Assembly (NCBI GenBank): GCA_035649275.1
Contig: DASRJW010000036.1
Coordinates: 1 to 64,000, forward strand
Reading direction: 5' to 3'
Source of the DNA: Candidatus Krumholzibacteriia bacterium
GTDB lineage: Bacteria > Krumholzibacteriota > Krumholzibacteriia > G020349025
Length of the DNA: 64,000 nucleotides
In this document: positions 58,201 through 64,000 of the stretch, piece after piece
Layout: each line of letters starts with the position of its first letter
How positions within the stretch are numbered: position 1 is the first letter of the stretch
Notes under the pieces: model-generated
Told to the model about the DNA's origin: nothing
Databases searched by the model: none
What the model saw: the letters and a program-made list of their open reading frames with translations, nothing else
Program-made: the position numbers and the translations under genes

Positions 58201-58374
58201 CCGACGCGGGCGTGGATGCGCGCCTTGTACGAGGCGCGGCTGCGTCAGCACCAAGGGACGGCCGACGCCGTGCACCACGCCGACGTCGCCATACTCGCGG
58301 CGCGGCGTTCCCGCGGCCAGAGCACCCATCCCTTCTATTGGGCGGCCTTCGTTTCCAGCGGCGATTGGCGCTGA
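55240..58374 (+). CDS. TPR-CHAT caspase-like protease, membrane-anchored or exported
   Basis: 1044-residue protein. An Arg-rich N-terminus and a hydrophobic segment (WALWCGVGLGLAAV) suggest membrane insertion or export. TPR repeats of the FALNGLAIALGEEGEYTGARE type fill about residues 150-470, a helical linker follows, then a CHAT domain (about 700-1040). The catalytic His868 (LATHGFF) and Cys949 (LSACNTG) of the clan CD dyad are both present, so it should be an active protease. Last gene of the ECF sigma-kinase-CHAT unit. Precedent: CHAT proteases cut regulators, including one that releases an ECF sigma factor in type III-E CRISPR. Confidence 0.9.
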   Translation: MSERPSPHEHGRRRRRAVTWALWCGVGLGLAAVQPAPESEERQPASALTSPRTSPRLELAEVRQRVQALRQALAAGQPVSTAARQLLGAVEAVQGPFSLEAAAVLDLLVECGWRSGAATAPETQALAERALRIHLVLADDADLAESLRSTGILFEFCNRLTEAAELYNVARDLLARCLGPQAPEVAMLGNDIAIVSTRMGKFAAAIDEYRRALATLEAAPAAEPLDIAFVLNGLAIALGEEGEYTGAREAHERALTLRTRHLPPDHPKIAESLNNLGAVLSSMGDGEQALELFERVLAMRRQAYGDRHPLTAAAMVNVARQRLESGDFAGAERFYGEARAIVAPTDPSLVSCYVGLGLLHQKTGDPVAAAADYEQVRRLAADLLDPEHPYIGEALHQLATLRYEAGDLAAARALVTEALARRERSLGAEHPEVAQSLVLLAAVLAESGDTAGAFRASAEAEARGRAHLESASRALAEREALLLAGIRARGLDLMQGLAVRASASPALVPTVWDAVLRARALVFEEMLQRNATRALHADAELARLAQEYQDASTHFANLAFRSTGNGGASLQERIRQAARAREVAERALATRSQDFRAWQARRDLGLDAVARSLPAGEALVAYSVYRRQERVATGLQPVRELVAFVLAGAQPPRLLALGPMQHVDSLVARWGFEAAVGVGVRGRTAAQSETAYRRAGEALRRAVWDPLEPYVAGASHVLVVPDGALHLLNIAALPRGEAERAADGYLADAGVRVHTLASERDLLPLRQAPAGHGLLALGGADFDGQSDRTESEVSLLLASDASDLALRDSPCAALESLHFVPLPGTAREVGDVARLWGAGSTVLTGPAASDVAFKRAAPGKRVLHLATHGFFLGACAPAAAGTRSIQLHKLPLESAVPRPPDLLLQSGLALAGANRRAAAPPGSEDGILTAAEIAALDLQGVEWAVLSACNTGLGEVRVGEGVLGLCRAFQVAGARSVIMSLWPVADEPTRAWMRALYEARLRQHQGTADAVHHADVAILAARRSRGQSTHPFYWAAFVSSGDWR

Positions 58375-58389
58375 GTCTGGCGGGGCGCT

Positions 58390-59790
58390 CTAGACCTTCA
58401 CGTCGACGAAGAACTTCTTGCGCAGGTCGTGCACGTAGCTCTGGAAGAGCTTCTCCAGCTCGCGTTGTTCCATGTAGCGGTGCAGGGGCTCGCGGATTTC
58501 CTCGAAGGTGGTCTCCTTCGACTCGTTCCGCTCCAGGATCTTGAGGACGTAGAAGCCGTTCGGGGTGTTGAGGACGTTGCTGATCTCGCCCACGGCGAGG
58601 GAATCCACGGCACCGCGAAACTCGGGACGCAAGCCCTCGATGTCCCAGTCGTCCTCCACCATGCCGCCCTTCTCCTTGGTGAGCGGGTCGTCGGAGTACT
58701 GCCGCGCCAGGGCCGCGAAATCCTCCCCGGCCAGCGCCCGCCGCCGCAGATCCAAGGCCCGCTCCAGGGCGTTGACGCGGGCGTTCTCGTCGGGCTCGAT
58801 CTTGATCACGATGTGCCGGGCCGTCATCACCTCGCCGTCGCGGCTTTCCAGCTTGACCACCATGAGGCCGAACTTCGTCGGGATGACCGGGCTCATCTGG
58901 CCCGGCTCGAGCTTGCTCACGGCCTCGTCGAAGGCGTCGCTCTCGAAGTCGCCGTAGCGGAACTTGCCCAGCGAGCCGCCATTTTTCGCCGTGGGCCACT
59001 CGGACTGCTCGGTGGCGACCTTGGCGAAGTCCTCGCCGCCTTGCAGGCGCTGCAGGATGGCATCCATCTTGGCGCGGGCGGCCTTCTCCTTCTCTTCGTC
59101 CCGCGGGATGATCAGGATGTCCGCGAGACGGACGCGCACCGGTGTGCGCAGCAGTTCGGCAGGCACGGAATCGCGCTGGGTGTCGTAGAACTGGCGAACT
59201 TCGTCGGCGGTGATGGACACCTGGGGGCGCAGCTCGTTCTGCACCACCCGGGAAGCGAGGATCTGCTTGCGCCTTTGCTCCCGGTGCATGTCGCGCACCT
59301 CGGCTTCGGTGAAGCCTTGGCGCTGCAGCTCCCGCCGATAAGCCTCTTCGCCTCCCAAGCGTTCCTTGATGCTGCGGACCTCCTTGTCCACCGACTCGCT
59401 CAGCTCTTGCTCGCCCACTTCGTAGCCCTTCACCTTGGCCTGGGCCACCAGGAGCTGATCGTCGATCATGCCGTCCAGCACGGTGCGGAAGAGCTGCTCC
59501 TGCTCCGCCTCGCTCATCTCTCCCAGGCTCCGCTGCAGGCGCACCAGGTTCATCTCCCGGAGCACGTCGGAGAGCAGGATGGACTCGTCGTCCACCATCG
59601 CCACGATGCGATCCACCATCTCGCGTGCGGCCTGGGCAGGAGCGGCGAAACCGAGCAGGCAAGCGCAGGCACCGAAGGCGAGCCAGCGGCGCGCCAGCGT
59701 GAGAGCGCCGCGCCGGCGCGGACGGGCGTCGCCGGCGAAAAGGTGCCGGCGCCTCCGCGGCGCTCGCTGCCGGAATCGACTCGTCTGCAT
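58390..59790 (-). CDS. surA: SurA-like periplasmic peptidyl-prolyl isomerase/chaperone
   Basis: 466-residue chaperone with a signal peptide (WLAFGACACLLGFAAPAQA). After the N-terminal SurA helical domain (REMVDRIVAMVDDESILLSD) come two parvulin domains, roughly residues 215-320 and 320-425 (GGSLGKFRYGDF; GGMVEDDWDIEGL). The classic His residues are only partly retained, so at least one parvulin domain may be inactive, as in SurA. It helps fold outer-membrane proteins, which suits the barrel proteins of this genome. The ATG at 59790 begins a cleavable signal; 30 bases after the second foldase gene. Confidence 0.87.
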   Translation of the reverse strand: MQTSRFRQRAPRRRRHLFAGDARPRRRGALTLARRWLAFGACACLLGFAAPAQAAREMVDRIVAMVDDESILLSDVLREMNLVRLQRSLGEMSEAEQEQLFRTVLDGMIDDQLLVAQAKVKGYEVGEQELSESVDKEVRSIKERLGGEEAYRRELQRQGFTEAEVRDMHREQRRKQILASRVVQNELRPQVSITADEVRQFYDTQRDSVPAELLRTPVRVRLADILIIPRDEEKEKAARAKMDAILQRLQGGEDFAKVATEQSEWPTAKNGGSLGKFRYGDFESDAFDEAVSKLEPGQMSPVIPTKFGLMVVKLESRDGEVMTARHIVIKIEPDENARVNALERALDLRRRALAGEDFAALARQYSDDPLTKEKGGMVEDDWDIEGLRPEFRGAVDSLAVGEISNVLNTPNGFYVLKILERNESKETTFEEIREPLHRYMEQRELEKLFQSYVHDLRKKFFVDVKV

Positions 59791-59820
59791 GCGCCTCGCT
59801 CCTGTCTCCCGAAGCGGGAC

Positions 59821-60816
59821 TCAGTGCGGCTGCACCGGCTCCGACGGAGCGGTGGTGGAGGTGTCTTCCAGCGGCATGTCCGGATTGGACACGTCCGTGG
59901 TATCGAGCACCGTGCTGGCAGTGGTCGGCGCGGTCTCCGGCTCGATGGGCATGCCGGCATAGGCCTTGGCGAGGAAGATGCTCGCTTCCTGCCGCAGCTC
60001 GGCGAAGAGCTTCTTCTCCGCCGCGCGCTGCTTCTCCAGGAGCAGCATCTGCATGATCTCGTCGCGGGCCAGTTCGAAGGGCAACGGGTCCGTGGCCGGT
60101 CTCCGGCCCACGACCTGGACGATGTGGAAACCGAAGCCGGAAGCGATGGGCCCGCGGACTTCGCCCGGGGCCATCTGGAACACCTCGGGCTCGAAGGCCG
60201 GATTCATGGCGCCCTTGCCGAGGAAACCCAGGTCGCCGCCGCGGGGGCCGGAAGGGTCCACGGAGTAGCGCTGCGCCAGGGCGCGGAAGTCGCCGCCGGC
60301 CCGCAGCTCCGTCAGCACTTGCCGCGCTTCCTCGGAGGAGTTCACCACGATGTGTCGCAGGTGCACTTCCTGGGTGTACTGGTCGACATGGGACTCGTAG
60401 TAGTCCCGTACTTCATCTTCACCCACGCGCACGCGGTTCTTCATTTCCCGCTGCAGGTATTCGTCGGCGAGGATCTGCCGCCGCATCTGGTGCAGCGTCT
60501 CGCCCACCTCGGTGTCGCTCTCGATGTGCTCCTTCAGGGCGTGCTGGTACAGCAGCTCGGTCTCGATCCAGCGGTCGAGGATGGCGTAGATCTCGGCCCC
60601 GGTGACGCTTTCGCGGTAGTCCGCCGGGATGAGCTTGCGCAGGTCCTCGGCACGCAGCTCGGCGCCGTTGACTTGCGCCAGGGCGTCGGCGCTGCGCTGC
60701 GTCGTGCCGCGCCCACCTTGGGTGTCGCCCTTGCCACTGCAGCCCGCCTGGGCCAGGGCCAGAGCCACGAGCACGCCGGCGGCGCCCGCGCCGTGTCTCG
60801 CCCGGCGCCGCCTCAC
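59821..60816 (-). CDS. parvulin-type PPIase lipoprotein
   Basis: 331-residue lipoprotein: GTG at 60816 overlaps the stop of the upstream foldase gene as GTGA and gives a short signal with lipobox AQAGC. A helical N-terminal domain (RWIETELLYQHALKEHIE) is followed by a single PpiC domain (VHLRHIVVNSSEEARQVL, GGDLGFLGKGAM, GFGFHIVQVVG) and a helix-rich tail. Likely tethered to the periplasmic face of a membrane and assists folding of exported proteins. Middle gene of three foldases. Confidence 0.88.
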   Translation of the reverse strand: MRRRRARHGAGAAGVLVALALAQAGCSGKGDTQGGRGTTQRSADALAQVNGAELRAEDLRKLIPADYRESVTGAEIYAILDRWIETELLYQHALKEHIESDTEVGETLHQMRRQILADEYLQREMKNRVRVGEDEVRDYYESHVDQYTQEVHLRHIVVNSSEEARQVLTELRAGGDFRALAQRYSVDPSGPRGGDLGFLGKGAMNPAFEPEVFQMAPGEVRGPIASGFGFHIVQVVGRRPATDPLPFELARDEIMQMLLLEKQRAAEKKLFAELRQEASIFLAKAYAGMPIEPETAPTTASTVLDTTDVSNPDMPLEDTSTTAPSEPVQPH

Positions 60817-62588
60817 TGCGTTCCCGCCTGGATCTTGCCGGGCACGACCACGTCGGTCCGCCGCACCTCGGTGGCGAGCAGGATTTTCTCGTCCACCTCG
60901 ATGGGGACCTGCTTTTTCCAATCCACCAGGAGTTCGTTCAGGTGCTTCTCGCTCCAGTCGCTCTGCCAGTCCTGCACGACGTTCTCCTTCACGTCCTCGA
61001 GGGCGAAGGGGCGCTCCGGGATGATCTGTTGCACCTGCAGCATGACCCATCCTTGCGTGCCCGGGTCGCGACCTCCGGTCTTGAACGGCTGGGTGTACTG
61101 GTGCAGCTCACGGGTGAAGGCGCTGTCGGCGATCAAGGCGTGCTTCTGATCGTCCCGCGAGAAGGCCACCGTCCGGACGTCCTCGGGCTTGGTGGCGTTA
61201 TCGTTGTAACGGATCGCGGTGGCGACGAAATCGGCACCCCCACGGATCTCCTCGTAGGCCCGGCGCACCACCGTCTCCCGCGGGTGGAAGATGACGTTGC
61301 AGATCCGCTTTTCCTTCTCCACGTAGATCTTGGCGTGGTCGTCGTAGAACTTGCGCAGATCGTCCTCCGAGGGCGTCGGCACCTGCTCGCCGATGAGCTT
61401 GTCGTGCAGCTGTCCGACCATCAGCATCTCGTGGCGGAGCTTCATCTCGTTGACCACCTCGGGGAGCTTGTCGATGCCGTCGGCGCGCGCCTGTTCGATC
61501 TGCAGCGGCTTCAGCCACACGTCCCGGATCCAGTAGTACAACCCCTGGGCGCCCACCCACTTCTTGGGTCGCTCGGGCCAGCTCGTCTGGTCGTAGCGGT
61601 CGGAGAAATCGCCGACGGTGTATTTCTTCCCATCCACCTCGAAGAGGAGGGTCTCCCGTTCCTGGAAGTTGAAGTCGATGACGGGCTTCACTTCGTTCGC
61701 TGGGTCCACGGGCTCGTCCGAATCAGGAGGCATCTTGCGGTTGATGAGGGCGAGCGCCTCGCCTTGGGCGTTGAACTTGTGCTTGGTGAGGATCGACTCG
61801 TAGTAATCGTTCGTCGCTTCCCGGCGCTTGCGGCGGGCGATCTGCTCGTCGATCAGCGGGCGCTCTTCCTCCAAGGTCCGCTTCTTCACCGGGCTCTCGG
61901 AAAACGGTAGGAAGATGTGCCAGCCATACGCGGTCTCCACCGGCTCCGCCACTTGTCCCATGGGGGTGTCGAAGATGGCCGCTTCCACCTTCGGATTCGC
62001 CCGGCCGTACTCCAGCTCGCCGAAGATGGCGCGCTGAGCCACCGGGATCTCCATGCCGTCGTCGCCGATCCGCGGCACGTGGGAGTGCACGTCCACCATG
62101 GAGTCGAAGTTGGCTCCGGCGCGCAGCAAGGGGAGCAAGTCGTCCGCTTCCTTCTTGGTAGGCACGATGATCTGCTTGACCAGGATCTTGTGCTTGCTCT
62201 CGTCGTAGAACTTCTGGATCTCCGCGTCGGTAGCCGCCACCTTGTCCTTGATCGCGACCTCCACCGACTTGCCGTGCAGGATCTGTTCCTCGAGGATGGC
62301 GAACTGCGCCTTGACCTCCGGATCCTCGGCATAGCCGAGCTCCTCCGCCTTGAGCGCCAACACTTCCTTGTTGATGATGAATTCGAGGAACTTCCGCTTC
62401 CCCGCCAGGTCCAGGGTGTCCGGGAGCAGCGACCGATCCATCTTTTCCAGGCGATCCTCGTAGTAGGCCTTCGTCACCTGGTGGCTGCCCACCTTGGCAA
62501 CGACGGCGTCCTGCCGCCCCTCCTTGGACTTGGAGCAGGCCGCGGCCAGGAAGACCAGGGCCCAGATGCTGGCTCGAACCCGTCTCAT
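60813..62588 (-). CDS. large parvulin-type PPIase lipoprotein
   Basis: 591-residue lipoprotein. The ATG at 62588 (GGGAG upstream) gives a signal with lipobox AAAC. Two PpiC-like regions are visible: one about residues 110-240 (KILVKQIIVPTKKEADDLLP, AYGWHIFLPFSES) and one near 430-540 (KRICNVIFHPRETVVRRAY, TQGWVMLQVQQI), both poor in classical catalytic His. The middle is helical. First gene of the three-foldase operon; mfd lies upstream on the same strand after about 95 bases. Probably a holdase for outer-membrane or surface proteins. Confidence 0.86.
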   Translation of the reverse strand: MRRVRASIWALVFLAAACSKSKEGRQDAVVAKVGSHQVTKAYYEDRLEKMDRSLLPDTLDLAGKRKFLEFIINKEVLALKAEELGYAEDPEVKAQFAILEEQILHGKSVEVAIKDKVAATDAEIQKFYDESKHKILVKQIIVPTKKEADDLLPLLRAGANFDSMVDVHSHVPRIGDDGMEIPVAQRAIFGELEYGRANPKVEAAIFDTPMGQVAEPVETAYGWHIFLPFSESPVKKRTLEEERPLIDEQIARRKRREATNDYYESILTKHKFNAQGEALALINRKMPPDSDEPVDPANEVKPVIDFNFQERETLLFEVDGKKYTVGDFSDRYDQTSWPERPKKWVGAQGLYYWIRDVWLKPLQIEQARADGIDKLPEVVNEMKLRHEMLMVGQLHDKLIGEQVPTPSEDDLRKFYDDHAKIYVEKEKRICNVIFHPRETVVRRAYEEIRGGADFVATAIRYNDNATKPEDVRTVAFSRDDQKHALIADSAFTRELHQYTQPFKTGGRDPGTQGWVMLQVQQIIPERPFALEDVKENVVQDWQSDWSEKHLNELLVDWKKQVPIEVDEKILLATEVRRTDVVVPGKIQAGTQ

Positions 62589-62682
62589 GGAATGCTCCCT
62601 TGGGCTGCGTCTTTCGTTTCCCCGCACCCATCATAGGGCAATGCCCGGTCAGGGCAACCCTCGGGACTGGCGGCGCACGGCT

Positions 62683-64000
62683 TCACCGGGGGGCGGCGCG
62701 CACCTCGCTCCCGGCCCGTGTCCCCGGGAGGCGGTCCAAGAGCTGGGCCACCTGGGTCAGCCGGTTTCCTGGGCGCAGGTGCTGGATGATCCGGAACTCC
62801 CCCGCGGCATCGAAGGCGAGCTTGTGCGGTAATTCCCGTACCAAGGTCTCGATCTCGGGCCGGGCGAGCGACCGCCCGGGGCGCAAGACGACTTCGGCGC
62901 GCGACCCCCGCAGGCGTACACGCTCCGCCCCGGCGGCGTGCGCAAGAAGCCGTAACTCAGCCACATGCAACAGGTTGGATGCGGATTCCGGGGGCGTCCC
63001 GAAGCGGTCCTGGAGCTCCTCCCGCAGAGCCTCTAGCTCCCCCGGTTCCCGGCAGCCGGAAACCCTCTTGTATACCCGCATCTTCTCCTCCGGATCCGGC
63101 ACGTAGCGGTCCGGGAGCCGGTACTCCAGGTCCACGTCGATCCGCGCCGTGATTTCCTCGGGAGCTTGCCGCCCCTGCAGTTCGCTGGCGGCCTGCTCGA
63201 GCAAACGGCAGTAGAGCTCGAAGCCCACCGCCGCCATCTGGCCGTGCTGCTCCGGCCCCAGGATGTTGCCGGCGCCGCGGATCTCCATGTCCCGCATGGC
63301 GACGCGCAGGCCCGAGCCGAGGGCCTCGAACTCTTGCAGCGCTGCCAGGCGCTTGCGCGCCAGCTCGGTGGTGGTGCCGGTGCGGGGGACGAGGAAATAG
63401 GCGTAGGCCTTGTGGCTCGAACGCCCGACACGGCCGCGCAGCTGGTAGAGCTGCGCCAGGCCGAGCCGGTCGGCGCGGTTGACGATCAGGGTGTTGACGC
63501 TGGGGATGTCGAGGCCGCTCTCGATGATCATGCTCGACACCAGCACATCGAACTTCTGGTCGAGGAAGTCGAGCATGACCTTCTCGAGGGCCCGTTCCTC
63601 CATCTGGCCGTGGGCCACGGCCACACGCGCCGAGGGCATGATGCGCCGCACGTAGCCGGCCATGGCGTCGATGCTCTGCACGCGGTTGTGCACGAGATAG
63701 ATCTGCCCGCCGCGGTCGAGTTCGCGCATCATGGCATCCACGATGATCTCTTCGGCGAAGGGGGCGATCTCCGTTTGCACCGGCAGGCGGTCCCGGGGTG
63801 CGGTGTTGATGAGCGACATCTCCCGCAGTCCGACCAGGGCCATGTGCAAGGTGCGTGGGATCGGTGTCGCCGTCATGGAGAGCACGTCCACGGTCTGCTT
63901 GAAGCGCTTCAACTTCTCCTTGTGAGCCACGCCGAACCGGTGTTCTTCGTCGACGACGACGAGACCCAGCGACTTGAACTCCACGTCCCGGGAGAGCAAG
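62683..64000 (-). CDS. mfd: transcription-repair coupling factor Mfd, partial
   Basis: Only the C-terminal 438 residues are in the window; the gene runs off the right edge. Visible are the helicase motifs VVVDEEHRFGV, MTATPIPRTLHMA, SSMIIESGLDIPSVNTL, and LYQLRGRVGRS of the RecG-like translocase, then the TRCF C-terminal domain that holds UvrA binding in check. Mfd removes stalled RNA polymerase and recruits excision repair. The stop is at 62683. The three foldase genes lie downstream on the same strand, a neighbour pattern (mfd-PPIase) common in several phyla. Confidence 0.95.
   Translation of the reverse strand, partial: LLSRDVEFKSLGLVVVDEEHRFGVAHKEKLKRFKQTVDVLSMTATPIPRTLHMALVGLREMSLINTAPRDRLPVQTEIAPFAEEIIVDAMMRELDRGGQIYLVHNRVQSIDAMAGYVRRIMPSARVAVAHGQMEERALEKVMLDFLDQKFDVLVSSMIIESGLDIPSVNTLIVNRADRLGLAQLYQLRGRVGRSSHKAYAYFLVPRTGTTTELARKRLAALQEFEALGSGLRVAMRDMEIRGAGNILGPEQHGQMAAVGFELYCRLLEQAASELQGRQAPEEITARIDVDLEYRLPDRYVPDPEEKMRVYKRVSGCREPGELEALREELQDRFGTPPESASNLLHVAELRLLAHAAGAERVRLRGSRAEVVLRPGRSLARPEIETLVRELPHKLAFDAAGEFRIIQHLRPGNRLTQVAQLLDRLPGTRAGSEVRAAPR

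Noticed and set aside
52880-58374. Type III-E CRISPR (gRAMP/TPR-CHAT) system
   Set aside because: No CRISPR repeats and no Cas7-11-like gene in the window; only the CHAT architecture is shared.

Overview
The window is high-GC (clearly above 60%), gene-dense bacterial DNA with no rRNA, tRNA, CRISPR array, integrase or transposase that I can see. It looks like chromosome from an uncultivated Gram-negative of the FCB/Fibrobacteres-Chlorobi-Bacteroidetes type, for example an Eisenbacteria- or Krumholzibacteria-like lineage. The lineage is inferred from outer-membrane barrel and lipoprotein genes, an exported subtilase ending in a FlgD/type-IX-like C-terminal sorting domain, paired ECF sigma/Ser-Thr kinase genes, and three consecutive parvulin-type periplasmic foldases beside mfd. 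Start codons GTG and TTG are common, usually with strong GGAGG-type ribosome sites.

Layout. 0-7.9 kb: a lipoprotein, a large outer-membrane barrel, rsmA/ksgA and a TatD nuclease (minus strand), then a secreted protein and an NHL-repeat secreted protein (plus). 7.9-9.2 kb: two tiny paralogous genes (YLGY...RWWYQ family) separated by a gene-poor stretch with a large hairpin/terminator and three copies of a short motif. 9.3-12.2 kb: metG-holB. 12.4-15.2 kb: a GT-C glycosyltransferase and an APH-fold kinase. 15.2-18.2 kb: ftsE-ftsX-envC division/peptidoglycan operon. 18.3-23.8 kb: a free-standing B3/4 tRNA-editing-like protein, an S4 protein, a lipoprotein, a HAD hydrolase, a PhzF isomerase and a D-threonine aldolase/D-serine dehydratase-like enzyme. 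24.1 kb: a 66-residue single-histone-fold protein. 24.5-29.3 kb: a secreted-protein family (two intact copies, one C-terminal remnant) surrounding a subtilase, with a related hairpin after each copy.

29.5-33 kb: an ECF sigma factor followed by a membrane Ser/Thr kinase with eight sensor-like repeats. 33.1-44.6 kb: a nine-gene operon for an unusual lipid (fatty acyl reductase, thioester-reductase-like SDR, pyruvyltransferase, two AMP ligases, acyl carrier protein, enoyl-CoA hydratase, diacylglycerol-kinase-like enzyme, PlsC acyltransferase). 44.7-48.1 kb: a beta-helix lipoprotein and a Tat-exported DUF362 protein. 48.2-51.2 kb: a histidine kinase divergent from a LuxR-type regulator with a degenerate receiver. 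51.3-52.7 kb: a small lipoprotein and a radical SAM enzyme. 52.9-58.4 kb: a second ECF sigma/kinase pair joined to a TPR-CHAT caspase-like protease. 58.4-64 kb: three parvulin foldases and the 3' part of mfd.

Most noteworthy are: the bacterial histone; a shared C-terminal motif (TWGxxKxx[YF][KR]) on otherwise unrelated exported proteins, which looks like a sorting tag; the ECF sigma-kinase-CHAT protease module; the tiny YLGY/RWWYQ gene pair; and the lipid operon. Functions are inferred from motifs read by eye; no database search was possible.
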